A DNA stretch of 48,021 nucleotides, taken from assembly GCA_025933775.1 (NCBI GenBank), contig JAICZH010000010.1, forward strand, positions 1 to 48,021, given 5' to 3'. The stretch comes from Chitinophagaceae bacterium. Its GTDB lineage: Bacteria; Bacteroidota; Bacteroidia; Chitinophagales; Chitinophagaceae. A program made the position numbers and the translations under genes. Below, piece by piece: positions 15,612 to 24,514 of the stretch. Positions within the stretch are counted from its first letter, which is position 1. The number at the start of each line of letters is the position of its first letter. The notes under the pieces are model-generated. The model had not been told where the DNA came from. It searched no databases and saw nothing but the letters and a program-made list of their open reading frames with translations.

Positions 15612-16484
15612 ATGCAAATATTAGATGGAAAGCTGGCTTCAAAAGCAATTAAAGAAGATCTTACCAATAAAATTCTTGAATTAAAAAACGCAGGAAAAAA
15701 AATACCGCATCTCGCTGCAGTGCTGGTTGGCAATGATCCTGCAAGTGAAACTTATGTTGCATCCAAAGTAAAAAATTGCAATGAAATTGGTATTACATCT
15801 ACTTTATTAAGGTTTAATGATTCCATATCAGAACAAGAACTTTTGCAACAAATACAACAATTAAATGCCAACCCGGATGTTGATGGAATTTTAGTACAAG
15901 TTCCTTTGCCAAAAAATATTTCTGAAAAAAAAATTATTAATACTATCTCGCCAGAAAAAGATGTGGATGGTTTTCATCCGTTGAATGTTGGCAAAATGGT
16001 TTTGGATTTACCAACATTTATTTCTGCAACTCCGTATGGAATTATTTTGTTGATACAACATTATAAAATTGAAACTGCAGGCAAGCAAGTTATAGTAATT
16101 GGCAGAAGCAATAATGTAGGAACGCCGATAAGTATTTTATTAAGCCGCAATGCAACTTATGGTAATGCCACAGTTACACTTTGTCATTCACGAACAAAAA
16201 ATCTTAAAGAACTTTGCCTGCAGGCTGATATAATTATTGCTGCCATTGGCAAACAAAAATTTGTAACAGCAGATATGGTAAAAGAAAATGCAGTAGTGAT
16301 AGATGTTGGCATCAATCGTATAAAAGATGTAACAAAAAAAAGTGGCTATGCATTAATTGGCGATGTAGACTTTGAAAACGTAGCGCCCAAATGCAGTTAC
16401 ATTTCACCCGTGCCCGGCGGAGTAGGTTTAATGACTATTGCAGCGCTATTGATGAATACTTATAAAGCTTGCGTGAATTATTAA
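15612..16484 (+). CDS. folD: Bifunctional methylenetetrahydrofolate dehydrogenase / methenyltetrahydrofolate cyclohydrolase
   Basis: The 290-residue product is full length for FolD. Visible motifs are YVASKVKNC (48-56; Lys52 is the catalytic lysine), DGILVQVPLP (91-100), the NADP-binding GRSNNVGTP (164-172), and the C-terminal SPVPGGVGLMT. It interconverts 5,10-methylene- and 10-formyl-tetrahydrofolate in the cytoplasm, supplying one-carbon units for purines and formyl-Met. The common PCTP segment reads SATP here, a variant often found in Bacteroidota. It diverges from the barrel gene at 15515 and has its own -7 element next to the start codon. Confidence 0.97.
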   Translation: MQILDGKLASKAIKEDLTNKILELKNAGKKIPHLAAVLVGNDPASETYVASKVKNCNEIGITSTLLRFNDSISEQELLQQIQQLNANPDVDGILVQVPLPKNISEKKIINTISPEKDVDGFHPLNVGKMVLDLPTFISATPYGIILLIQHYKIETAGKQVIVIGRSNNVGTPISILLSRNATYGNATVTLCHSRTKNLKELCLQADIIIAAIGKQKFVTADMVKENAVVIDVGINRIKDVTKKSGYALIGDVDFENVAPKCSYISPVPGGVGLMTIAALLMNTYKACVNY

Positions 16485-16551
16485 TTATTAAATTATTAAA
16501 ATTATTGATTATCGTCTATTAATTTTTTGCTCATTTCACTTTTGCCAGTTG

Positions 16552-16593
16552 CCATTGCCCATTGCCTATTGCCTATTGCACATTGCCTATTGA
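16552..16593 (+). repeat. Heptamer tandem repeat (about six units) just upstream of queE
   Basis: Six consecutive 7-bp units of the pattern C/A-C/T/A-ATTGC run from 16552 (CCATTGC, CCATTGC, CTATTGC, CTATTGC, ACATTGC, CTATTGA). The array ends 6 nt before the queE ATG at 16600. A less regular copy (TTGCCAG) precedes it. Confidence 0.85.
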
Positions 16594-16599
16594 TTTTTT

Positions 16600-17220
16600 A
16601 TGACAACATCACTTATAAAAACAACAACTCTTCCCGTAATGGAATCATTTTATACCTTACAGGGCGAAGGTTTTCATCAGGGTAAAGCCGCTTATTTTAT
16701 AAGGCTTGCCGGCTGCGATGTGGGCTGTGTTTGGTGCGATGTAAAAGAAAGTTGGGATAAAAATTTATACAGCGAACAAACCATTGAACAGATTATTTCT
16801 AATGCAAAAAAAAATCCTGCAAGGCTTGCAGTAATTACCGGCGGAGAACCTACAATGTATGATCTTAATGAACTAACTAATGAGTTGCATAACGAAGGTT
16901 TTAAAACAAATATTGAAACATCAGGCGCATACCCGCTTACCGGAAACTGGGACTGGGTGTGCCTTTCACCAAAAAAATTTAAACCGCCGTTACAGGATAT
17001 TCTTCTTAAAGCAAATGAATTGAAAATAATTATTTTTAATAAATCCGATTTTGCGTGGGCGCAAAAATATGCATCGAAAGTTGTATCATCATGCAAACTT
17101 TATCTGCAACCCGAGTGGAGCAAAGCTGCAATAGTTACTCCGCTTATAATTGATTATATCAAACAAAATCCGCAATGGGAGCTTTCTTTGCAAATACATA
17201 AATATATTAACGTGCCTTAA
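16600..17220 (+). CDS. queE: 7-carboxy-7-deazaguanine synthase (radical SAM)
   Basis: The 206-residue product fits the short QueE proteins. The N-terminus LPVMESFYTLQGEGFHQG is the family signature. The iron-sulphur cluster is bound by the variant motif CDVGCVWC (Cys39, Cys43, Cys46), followed by the SAM-binding GGEPTMY. QueE makes 7-carboxy-7-deazaguanine from 6-carboxy-tetrahydropterin in the queuosine/preQ1 pathway. No other queuosine genes are nearby, and folD upstream is separated by 115 bp. The heptamer array directly before the start codon could change initiation if its copy number varies. Confidence 0.95.
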   Translation: MTTSLIKTTTLPVMESFYTLQGEGFHQGKAAYFIRLAGCDVGCVWCDVKESWDKNLYSEQTIEQIISNAKKNPARLAVITGGEPTMYDLNELTNELHNEGFKTNIETSGAYPLTGNWDWVCLSPKKFKPPLQDILLKANELKIIIFNKSDFAWAQKYASKVVSSCKLYLQPEWSKAAIVTPLIIDYIKQNPQWELSLQIHKYINVP

Positions 17221-17335
17221 AAAGCCCCTAACCCCGAAGGAGAAAAGAAAATCTCTATCAGCAACGAATTTACCATTAACAAGCTATTAAATAAATGCAT
17301 CAGAAATTCGTTTTACTTTTAATCAAATCTGATTC

Positions 17336-19258
17336 ATGCAAAAAGCTATTTTATTCTTTTTAATATGCAATTGTTTTTTACAATCAAATGCGCAATGGTA
17401 CGATCCTTCAAAGGTTGATCATAATGCAAATACGATTTATAACCTGGCAAATAATAAAGCTGTAAACGGCGATTATACCTCTGCTATAAAAATGATTGAT
17501 GAAGCTTTAAAAATTGAACCAAAATTTGTTGACGCTTATCTCTCACGGGCAGGCATACACGCAGATTTAAAAAATTATTCGCAGGCCGTTGAAGATTTTG
17601 AAAAAGCATTTTCGCTCGATTCAGTTTATACCAATTATTATTTGCTTCCATATTCGATAGACCTTGCAGGATGCGGAAGATTTGAAGATGCATTAAAGGC
17701 GGTAAATGCTTTTTTGGCAATCCCCACTATAAATGAAAGAAGTAAAAAGTCAGGAGAATTCAGAAAAGGCACTTATGAGTTCGCGATTGATTATGCTAAA
17801 AATCATCCTGATAAAAATTATGTTTTTGCTCCGCAAAATCTTGGCGATAGTGTTAACTCAAAAGAATCAGAATATTTTCCTTCACTCACTATTGATGGAA
17901 AAAAATTAATTTTTACAAGACGTGTTAATAATACCAATGAAGATTTTTACGAAAGTGATTTAAATGAAAATGGCAATTGGAGCAAAGCATATCCGTTACC
18001 CGGAAATATTAATTCAGCCACATTTAATGAAGGCGCACAAAATATTTCGCAGGATGGCAAATGGTTAATTTTTACAGGTTGCAATTTCCCGCAAGGGCTT
18101 GGCAGTTGCGACTTGTACATTTCTTATTTAACTAAAAACGGATGGAGCGATCCTGAAAATCTTGGCCCGAATGTGAATTCTGAATTTTGGGAATCCACTC
18201 CATCTTTATCGCCTGATAAAAGGGATTTATATTTCAGCAGTAATGTGCCCGGTGGTTTTGGAGGCGCCGACATTTGGGTATGCCATAGAAATGATAATGG
18301 TAAATGGAGTGAACCTTATAATCTCGGGCCTGAAATAAATACCCCGGGAGATGAAGGCACTCCTTTTATACATGCAGATAACCAAACTTTATTTTTCAAT
18401 TCCAATGGTCATCCCGGGTATAGCGAAAAACCCGATCTTTTTGTTAGCAGAAAATTGTCGGATGGCCAATGGAGCAAGCCTGAAAATTTAGGGTATCCTA
18501 TTAATACAATTGATGATGAAGGCTCGCTGGTAGTGGCTTCTGATGGTAAGACTGCTTATTACTCCAGCGACCGCAGCGATTCAAAAGGTGGGCTTGATAT
18601 TTATACTTTTCAATTGCGTGAAGACATTCGCCCGCTAAGAACTTTATGGGTAAAAGGTCATGTGTATGATGCAAAAACAAAAAAAGGTTTGCCTTCCTCG
18701 GTGGAACTAACAGACATCCATTCACGAAAATTGATGAGTGAATTGCAAACCGATGAAGATGGCAATTATTTAATTACACTTCCTGTCGGGAAAGATTATG
18801 CATTTAATGTAAATCGCAAAGGATATTTATTTTATTCTGAAAATTATAACATGAGCGCAACAGCGCCTGATTCCACTTTTGAAGCCGACATTCCTTTACA
18901 ACCGATTGAAGCCAATGCACACATCATTTTAAAAAATGTTTTTTTCGATACAAAAAAAACAGAATTAAAACCTGAATCCATTACAGAACTGGATAACGTT
19001 GTAAAGCTGATGAATGAAAATCCAACAATTAAAATTCTGATAAGCGGATATACTGATAATGTTGGCAAACCCGCCGATAATCTTGCCCTTTCAAAAGGCC
19101 GTGCTGTGGCGGTTGTAAATTATTTATTAGGTAAAGGAATTAAAAATGAAAGATTAAGTTTTAAAGGAATGGGCGAAACAAATTCTGTTGCAGATAATAA
19201 AACAGAGGCGGGGCGTGCGTTAAACAGGCGAACAGAACTTACTGTGGTAAGTAATTAA
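17336..19258 (+). CDS. PorE-like protein: TPR, PD40 propeller, carboxypeptidase-regulatory and OmpA domains
   Basis: The 640-residue product has a signal peptide (about 1-20), a TPR region (about 30-115) and a PD40/WD40-type propeller (about 165-440; repeats such as GKKLIFTRR, GKWLIFTG, KRDLYFSS, NQTLFFNS and GKTAYYSS). A CarboxypepD_reg-like domain (about 450-530) and an OmpA domain (about 545-640) complete it. The OmpA domain keeps GYTDNVG and the later Arg needed to bind peptidoglycan. This is the order of domains in PorE of Porphyromonas gingivalis, which anchors the type IX secretion complex to peptidoglycan. Bacteroidota often carry several paralogues, so the exact role is not certain. 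The T9SS-type PKD protein at 5663 shows the system is used here. Confidence 0.88.
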   Translation: MQKAILFFLICNCFLQSNAQWYDPSKVDHNANTIYNLANNKAVNGDYTSAIKMIDEALKIEPKFVDAYLSRAGIHADLKNYSQAVEDFEKAFSLDSVYTNYYLLPYSIDLAGCGRFEDALKAVNAFLAIPTINERSKKSGEFRKGTYEFAIDYAKNHPDKNYVFAPQNLGDSVNSKESEYFPSLTIDGKKLIFTRRVNNTNEDFYESDLNENGNWSKAYPLPGNINSATFNEGAQNISQDGKWLIFTGCNFPQGLGSCDLYISYLTKNGWSDPENLGPNVNSEFWESTPSLSPDKRDLYFSSNVPGGFGGADIWVCHRNDNGKWSEPYNLGPEINTPGDEGTPFIHADNQTLFFNSNGHPGYSEKPDLFVSRKLSDGQWSKPENLGYPINTIDDEGSLVVASDGKTAYYSSDRSDSKGGLDIYTFQLREDIRPLRTLWVKGHVYDAKTKKGLPSSVELTDIHSRKLMSELQTDEDGNYLITLPVGKDYAFNVNRKGYLFYSENYNMSATAPDSTFEADIPLQPIEANAHIILKNVFFDTKKTELKPESITELDNVVKLMNENPTIKILISGYTDNVGKPADNLALSKGRAVAVVNYLLGKGIKNERLSFKGMGETNSVADNKTEAGRALNRRTELTVVSN

Positions 19259-19601
19259 AAAATATTTTTTAAGCTTCAGCCTGCTCACTCTTGCATATAT
19301 CTTTTAAAAAAGTTTCAATTTTTGTAGTGTATTATTTTAGTTTCACGCAAACCTGCCTGGCGGCAGACAGGGAGGCAAAGATTGCAAGTCGCTGTTTCTC
19401 CTTTGCGCTCTGCATGAACTAATTTTTCGAATAAATACACTACACAATTTTTCATATCTTAAAATTAAAAATGAAACCGACACAAATATTTTACAAAATA
19501 TTTTAAAAAAAAGCTTCCCGCTATTGCATTTCATTCTTTTTTTTTTTATTATTAGAAATTATTTCGAAAGCAATTCTCTGAACATTTAAAAATCAAAATT
19601 T
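19259..19601. other. Intergenic region with a MITE-like element
   Basis: No gene is seen in these 343 bp. The first part holds the 11-bp terminal inverted repeats and internal palindrome described at 19323-19444. The rest is AT-rich and has no TAnnTTTG match in front of 19602. Confidence 0.5.
19323..19444. repeat. MITE-like element with 11-bp terminal inverted repeats
   Basis: TGTAGTGTATT (19323-19333) is repeated perfectly inverted as AATACACTACA (19434-19444), enclosing 100 bp. Inside lies an imperfect palindrome, CCTGCCTG-4-CAGACAGG (19352-19371), of a type frequent between Bacteroidota genes. No ORF is supported inside. Only one copy is present, so mobility is inferred from structure. 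Confidence 0.5.
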
Positions 19602-20093
19602 ATGCGACACAAAATTTTCCAAACTGTTTTATTTATTACAATAAGCCTGGTTGTTCATTCACAATCTTTGCAATCATGGACGTGGGACACTTATAAAATG
19701 AAATTTAAAGCACCCGATAACCTGGTAGTACAAAAAAACGACGCCACGGTTTATGAAGCCACTAATAGCGCCATGGCTTTAGATATTTATCCACGTAAAG
19801 GCGAAAATCTTACCTACGATGGAATGAAAAATGCAATTATTAAATGGGCCAATGATTTAAACCTCTATTACAATTCTGTAAATTCTGATGGTAATAGCCA
19901 GCCTATTTATCTTGAAAATATTAATGGATACTGGGGTTGCGCCATTGATGGCTCTAAAAATGATTTTCCTGCAACGGTTATGCTTATTGTAGATCCCGAT
20001 CATCCTGATATTAGTTTTTATATATGGATATCTTACGCAAAAGAATATTATCATGATGCGGTGTCTGTGCTAAAAAGCTTTACTCCTATGTAA
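19602..20093 (+). CDS. Secreted protein of unknown function
   Basis: The 163-residue product has a clear signal peptide (HKIFQTVLFITISLVVHSQS). The mature part of about 140 residues alternates strands and helices and contains one Cys (GYWGCAIDG) and many aromatics. I recognise no family. It could be periplasmic or exported. There is a strong terminator 65 nt after the stop and a copy of the dispersed element in between, so it appears monocistronic. Its start ATG follows a leader without a recognisable ribosome-binding site, as is usual in this phylum. Confidence 0.75.
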   Translation: MRHKIFQTVLFITISLVVHSQSLQSWTWDTYKMKFKAPDNLVVQKNDATVYEATNSAMALDIYPRKGENLTYDGMKNAIIKWANDLNLYYNSVNSDGNSQPIYLENINGYWGCAIDGSKNDFPATVMLIVDPDHPDISFYIWISYAKEYYHDAVSVLKSFTPM

Positions 20094-20110
20094 TATTCAT
20101 CCTTCCAAAT

Positions 20111-20133
20111 ATAACGGTAACGCATACACGAAA
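20111..20133 (+). repeat. Dispersed 23-bp element, intergenic copy A
   Basis: Starts ATAACGGTAACGC and ends ATACACGAAA, 18 nt after the stop codon of the secreted protein gene. It is nearly identical to the intragenic copy C at 28511. Confidence 0.6.
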
Positions 20134-20157
20134 ATAAAAAAGACAAACTCTTTTATA

Positions 20158-20192
20158 AATAATCTCCGGTTTTTCACGGAGATTATTTTTTT
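20158..20192 (+). terminator. Rho-independent terminator
   Basis: An 11-bp perfect stem, AATAATCTCCG (20158-20168) with CGGAGATTATT (20177-20187), runs on into a T tract. Confidence 0.9.
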
Positions 20193-20397
20193 GTGTACTA
20201 ATCATTAATTAACGGAGACTTTAAAAAGATAACTGGATGCATTTTTATGTTAAAAAAAACTTGAATTACCTGTAAAATGAATGCGTTTTACATTTTAAAA
20301 TTTAAAATCTAATTCTGGCATAATTTTCTCTGAATGAATTGTAACATAATTTTTAGGATATAATATCGTCTAAAAAATAAATTTTAAAGACACAATC

Positions 20398-20856
20398 ATG
20401 AAAAAATTATTAATGATCATTTTAGTTCCAATCGTTTTTACCGCCTGTAACAACGATTCACCGGATTTGAAAACAAATAAAGTAATGCTTACCGATACTA
20501 CAGCCAATTATGAAAATAACGGCACTTCCGATACGGCAAAGTCAATGCATCATATTACAAAATCTGTAAATCGCCACGATAATGAAAGAACTGAACCAAC
20601 AAACTCTTCTTCCACTTCGGGCAATAATTCTGCTTCCACTTCCAAAGAAAATACCAGCGCAACTTCTACAACCACCACCCAAAAAAAAGGTTGGAGCCAT
20701 AAAGCAAAAGATGCTGTAATTGGCGGCGCCGTAGGCGCCGTAGGTGGAGCCATCATCAGCAAAAAAAAGGGGAAAGGAGCTATTATAGGAGGCATTGCCG
20801 GTGCTGCAGGAGGTTACATAATCGGAAATGCAAAAGATAAAAAAGAAGGCAGATAA
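20398..20856 (+). CDS. Small lipoprotein with glycine-zipper domain
   Basis: The 152-residue product has a lipoprotein signal ending in the lipobox FTAC (Cys16). A long Ser/Thr/Asn-rich linker (about 20-95) follows, and then a glycine-zipper segment (about 105-140): VIGGAVGAVGGAIIS and AIIGGIAGAAGGYIIG separated by a KKKGKG loop. Glycine zippers form tightly packed helical hairpins in or against membranes, as in SlyB/YMGG-type proteins. The C-terminus is basic. Likely envelope-associated, possibly stress-related; no precise function. A hairpin terminator follows. Confidence 0.85.
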   Translation: MKKLLMIILVPIVFTACNNDSPDLKTNKVMLTDTTANYENNGTSDTAKSMHHITKSVNRHDNERTEPTNSSSTSGNNSASTSKENTSATSTTTTQKKGWSHKAKDAVIGGAVGAVGGAIISKKKGKGAIIGGIAGAAGGYIIGNAKDKKEGR

Positions 20857-20907
20857 CAAAAGTTGATATGTTTTTATGTTTTATTTGCAATAAATTATTT
20901 TAATTAA

Positions 20908-20956
20908 AAAAAAAAGGAATAACGTAAAAATTTGTTTTTAGTTATTTCCTTTTTTA
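20908..20956 (+). terminator. Hairpin terminator after the glycine-zipper lipoprotein
   Basis: A-rich left arm ending GGAATAAC (20916-20923) pairs with GTTATTTCC (20941-20949) with one bulged base, followed by six T. It is probably bidirectional because both flanks are homopolymeric. Confidence 0.75.
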
Positions 20957-20989
20957 TATCGTTTATCATTTCTAATATAACCACCCTGA

Positions 20990-21017
20990 TTGCTGCATAA
21001 AAGAAGTTGTAAATTTG
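20990..21017 (+). promoter_or_regulatory. Bacteroidota promoter: TTG, 17 nt, TAAATTTG
   Basis: TTG at 20990-20992 and the exact -7 match TAAATTTG at 21010-21017 are separated by 17 nt, within the known spacing. This is one of two sites in the window where both elements fit. It is 26 nt before the bshA start codon. Confidence 0.7.
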
Positions 21018-21043
21018 CCCATTAAATTTATAAAAGAATAATT

Positions 21044-22165
21044 ATGAACATAGGAATCGTGTGCTATCCCACCTATGGCGGAAGCGGCGTATTGGCAACT
21101 GAGTTGGGAAAAGCATTGGCAGATAAAGGACATAACATACATTTTATCACTTACCAGCAACCTGTGCGGTTGAACGCTTTTCATGCAAATATTTTTTATC
21201 ATGAAGTTAGAGTTCCTACTTACCCGCTTTTCGATTTCCCACCGTATGAAACAGCGCTCGCCAGTAAAATGGTAGATGTAATTATTAATAATGAAGTAGA
21301 GTTGTTGCACGTTCATTATGCTATTCCACATGCTTCCGCAGCATATATGGCAAAACAAATTTTATTGAAAGAAGGTAAAAAAATTCCGGTAATTACCACA
21401 TTGCATGGAACTGATATTACTTTGGTTGGAAGAGATAAAACCTATTCGCCTGTTGTTACTTTTTCCATGAATGAAAGTGACGCCATTACCGCCGTTTCCA
21501 AAAATCTTCGCGATGAAACGTACCTGAATTTTAAAATGGAAAAAGAAATAGAAGTGATCTATAATTTTGTTGACATAAAACGTTTCGAACGCACCGCCGT
21601 TCAGGCATTCAGGCAAATCATCGCTCCCAAAAATGAAAAAATTTTATTGCATGCATCCAACTTCAGAAAAGTAAAAAGAGTAGATGATGTAGTAAATGTT
21701 TTTAAAGAAGTGAATAAAAAAATTCCTTCAAAACTTTTATTTGTAGGCGACGGACCGGAACGTACTCACATCGAAGGGCTTTGCCGCCAATTAGATGCTC
21801 ATGCCGATGTAAAATTTCTCGGCAGGCAGGAACAGATGGAAGATATACTTGCCATTTCTGATATGTTTATTTTGCCAAGCGAATATGAAAGCTTCGGGTT
21901 AGTAGCTCTGGAAGCCATGGCAGCAGGGGTTCCGGTGGTTTCAACAAATGTCGGCGGACTACCCGAAATTAATATTAACGATGTTACCGGATTTCTTTGT
22001 GATGTAGGAGATGTAGCATGTATGAGCAAAAAAATTATTGGTGTTTTTTCTGATGAAAATGCATTTAAAGAAATGAAAAAAAATGCACTGAAGCAAGCCA
22101 AAAAATTTGATATAAACAAGATCGTTCCTCTTTATGAAAATTTGTATAAGAAAGTTTTGGAATAA
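21044..22165 (+). CDS. bshA: N-acetyl-alpha-D-glucosaminyl L-malate synthase (bacillithiol biosynthesis)
   Basis: The 373-residue GT4-fold glycosyltransferase has the characteristic BshA N-terminus (IGIVCYPTYGGSGVLATELG), the segment LLHVHYAIPHA, TTLHGTDITLVG, and the nucleotide-binding ExFGLVALEAMAAGVPVV region (E-x7-E motif). BshA joins GlcNAc from UDP-GlcNAc to L-malate, the first step of bacillithiol, the low-molecular-weight thiol of Firmicutes and many Bacteroidota. bshB and bshC are not in the window. The gene has its own promoter and faces uxuA tail to tail. Confidence 0.95.
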   Translation: MNIGIVCYPTYGGSGVLATELGKALADKGHNIHFITYQQPVRLNAFHANIFYHEVRVPTYPLFDFPPYETALASKMVDVIINNEVELLHVHYAIPHASAAYMAKQILLKEGKKIPVITTLHGTDITLVGRDKTYSPVVTFSMNESDAITAVSKNLRDETYLNFKMEKEIEVIYNFVDIKRFERTAVQAFRQIIAPKNEKILLHASNFRKVKRVDDVVNVFKEVNKKIPSKLLFVGDGPERTHIEGLCRQLDAHADVKFLGRQEQMEDILAISDMFILPSEYESFGLVALEAMAAGVPVVSTNVGGLPEININDVTGFLCDVGDVACMSKKIIGVFSDENAFKEMKKNALKQAKKFDINKIVPLYENLYKKVLE

Positions 22166-22190
22166 CTAATTTTATAGCTTATAATTATTT

Positions 22191-23372
22191 TCAAAACAAA
22201 TTCATTGAATGAAGTATTCCCATTTCAAGTCCTCTTATTTCTGCCATTCCGCGCAACCTGCCAATTGCTGAATAGCCGGGGTTAGTTTTTTTATTAATAT
22301 CATCAAGCATCTGGTGGCCGTGATCGGGACGAAATGGAATTGATTTTTTTAATTTTTGCTGAAGCAAAATTATTTCTTTTACAATAGCCGCCATATCGTT
22401 GTCGCCACTCAAATGATCTGCTTCATAAAAATTTTCTTCATTATCTTTTGTTACATTGCGTAAATGCACAAAATTAATTTTTTCTGAAAAGCGTTTAGCC
22501 ATCACCGTTAGATTATTATTTTTAGAAGCTCCCAAAGAGCCAGTGCAAAAGCAAATACCATTCGCACTATTATTTACTCTATTCAAAAAAAAATCGAAAT
22601 CATCCTGTGTGCTTACAATTCGTGGCAATCCAAAAATAGGAAATGGCGGATCATCAGGATGTATCGCCAGCTTTACGTCACACTCTTCAGCCACGGCGCT
22701 CACTTCTTTTTGAAAATAACAAAGATTATCACGCAACGCAGCGGCATCAATGTGTTTATACATTTGCAGCTTTTGCAGCATATCAGTAGTGATTATTTTT
22801 TTTTCACCCGGTATTCCAAACATTACAACATCTGCCAAACTTTTTAATTCCTTTTTAGAATATTTTTTAAATCTTTCCTCTGCATTTAATAAAATATTTT
22901 TTGAATAAGAATTGTCGGCATTTTTTCTTTTCAAAATATAAATATCAAAAACTGCCAGGTCAACCCAATTGAAATACAGCGCCAGCGAGCCATCGGGCAT
23001 TTTGTAATTTAATGAGGTACGTGTCCAGTCATTCACCGGCATAAAATTATAAGTGATAACAGGAATACCACATGCCGCAATATTGCGAACAGAAGTTTTA
23101 TATTTTTCAATATAATTTTTATAATTATCTGTTCTTGTTTTTATAGATTCGTGCACAGGAAGGCTTTCTACTACACTCCACTTCAATCCTGCTTTCTGCA
23201 CTTCATTTTGTCTTTTTTTAATTTCATTTTTCGTCCATACTTCACCATGAGGTATGTGATGCAACGCCGTTACCACCCCGGTTGCGCCGGTTTGCATTAC
23301 CTCCTGCAGGCTCACGGGATCTTTCGGTCCAAACCACCGCCACGTTTGCTCCATTTTATACAAAGTATTCAT
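22191..23372 (-). CDS. uxuA: Mannonate dehydratase
   Basis: The 393-residue product fits UxuA. The N-terminus EQTWRWFGPKDPVSL, the central KLAIHPDDPPFPIFGLPRIV, and the late FVHLRN and FRPDHGHQML segments are family hallmarks and contain the metal-binding His, Cys and Asp residues. It dehydrates D-mannonate to 2-keto-3-deoxygluconate in glucuronate breakdown. The start at 23372 (MNTLYKMEQTW) could also be the Met six codons later. No uxuB or kdgK is adjacent. The codons at about 22487-22512 resemble the dispersed element but also fit the family consensus. Confidence 0.95.
   Translation of the reverse strand: MNTLYKMEQTWRWFGPKDPVSLQEVMQTGATGVVTALHHIPHGEVWTKNEIKKRQNEVQKAGLKWSVVESLPVHESIKTRTDNYKNYIEKYKTSVRNIAACGIPVITYNFMPVNDWTRTSLNYKMPDGSLALYFNWVDLAVFDIYILKRKNADNSYSKNILLNAEERFKKYSKKELKSLADVVMFGIPGEKKIITTDMLQKLQMYKHIDAAALRDNLCYFQKEVSAVAEECDVKLAIHPDDPPFPIFGLPRIVSTQDDFDFFLNRVNNSANGICFCTGSLGASKNNNLTVMAKRFSEKINFVHLRNVTKDNEENFYEADHLSGDNDMAAIVKEIILLQQKLKKSIPFRPDHGHQMLDDINKKTNPGYSAIGRLRGMAEIRGLEMGILHSMNLF
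22487..22512 (-). repeat. Possible intragenic copy I of the dispersed element
   Basis: Inside uxuA. It matches copy B (24512-24536) at about 21 of 25 bases, with both ends conserved and the centre diverged. The encoded residues (LTVMAKRF) are close to the normal UxuA sequence, so chance resemblance is possible. Confidence 0.25.
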
Positions 23373-23430
23373 TAAGTATTTATAATTCAGAAAACTGAAA
23401 TTTTCAATTACGTCTATAAGTTGAAGTTAG

Positions 23431-24489
23431 CTATCTATTCGCATACTCATATTTCAAACTCTCACTGTGATTAATTAATTCGCTTTCTTTATTTCGTTTA
23501 TGTATTTCTAATTTTGTTTCGGAGTCTATTATTTTTTCCTGCACTTCATTTTTTATTCTTAATTCAATTTCTTTTAAATATTCATCGTAAGGGCCGCGAC
23601 TTGTTAAGCCTTTCCATGTTACGGGCAAAATATCTACTAAAATGAAAAATAAAATTAAAAACCACGTGGTAATTTTTATAATGCTGTTTGAGTCGGATAA
23701 ACGGCTTAATGCTTTTTCTCTTTCCAGATAATCCCGGCTGAAGGTGAGCTTATTTATTTTTGAATTTCTTGCAGAATCGAGTTTTGCAATTGCAATATTA
23801 TTTTCTGCTATCTTTTTTTCATTCGCAATTTTTGTTTGCGATAAATCATGGTATAATTTGTTGAGATAAGCGGTATCATATTTAAAGGTTGGCCCTTCGC
23901 CGGCCTTGCCTGTGGTTCTGTCATCACTTCTTACGGCTCCTTTAATTTCATCATGAAGAATGGCTTCCTGAGTATGTATGCTATCAAATTTAGCGTTTAC
24001 ATTTCTATCAATCGTATCATTTTGTAACTGGTAATTTTTTTTCTGCAACTGATAAACATTTTCAATGCTGTCAATTTTTGCGCGAGCGGTTTCATCCATA
24101 TTTACATTAATGCTTTCATGAAAATAAAGCAATACCAAAGGATGTGCTACCGCAATGCCAACCAAAACTGAAAAAATAATCCTCGATAAAAAAGTGAGTG
24201 AAGTAATATCTTTTACAACCGAACCTTTCTTGCGAAAGGATGAAATAATAAACCTGTCGAAAATAAAAACGATACCTGCCCACACAATTCCGGCAAGAAT
24301 ATATAAGTAAGGTTTTTCTACAAAAGTAGAAATGGCATAGGTCATGGAAAATAATCCAAGCGTAGCCGGAACCAGTACTAATGCGCCGAAACCAGCATGT
24401 TTAATGTGTTCCGAACGAGGGCACTTTGCAAGAATATCTTCATCTGAAGCTGCACAGCCAATTAACAAACGATACAGTTTTGATTTCAA
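23431..24489 (-). CDS. DUF4407 family membrane protein
   Basis: The 352-residue product has about four membrane helices: two near 35-85 (GALVLVPATLGLFSMTYAI, then YILAGIVWAGIVFIF), one near 105-125 and one near 265-290 before a charged tail. Between the third and fourth is a long helical, probably coiled-coil extracytoplasmic segment (about 130-260). The N-terminus contains the family signature around CAASDEDILAKCPR and the loop FDRFI. The function of DUF4407 is unknown. The gene is alone, and copy B of the dispersed element lies just in front of it. Confidence 0.88.
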   Translation of the reverse strand: MKSKLYRLLIGCAASDEDILAKCPRSEHIKHAGFGALVLVPATLGLFSMTYAISTFVEKPYLYILAGIVWAGIVFIFDRFIISSFRKKGSVVKDITSLTFLSRIIFSVLVGIAVAHPLVLLYFHESINVNMDETARAKIDSIENVYQLQKKNYQLQNDTIDRNVNAKFDSIHTQEAILHDEIKGAVRSDDRTTGKAGEGPTFKYDTAYLNKLYHDLSQTKIANEKKIAENNIAIAKLDSARNSKINKLTFSRDYLEREKALSRLSDSNSIIKITTWFLILFFILVDILPVTWKGLTSRGPYDEYLKEIELRIKNEVQEKIIDSETKLEIHKRNKESELINHSESLKYEYANR

Positions 24490-24514
24490 GAAAAAAAATT
24501 TTGTATTTTAAAAA

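Larger units (their letters stand above)
20094..20397. other. Intergenic region with repeat copy, terminator and leader
   Basis: No gene is seen. From left to right it holds dispersed-element copy A, a strong terminator, and an AT-rich leader for the lipoprotein gene at 20398. A TAATTTTC in the leader differs from TAnnTTTG at its last base. Confidence 0.5.

Noticed and set aside
19343-19534. Minus-strand reading frame inside the MITE-like region
   Set aside because: Composition follows the repeat, with no family-like features.
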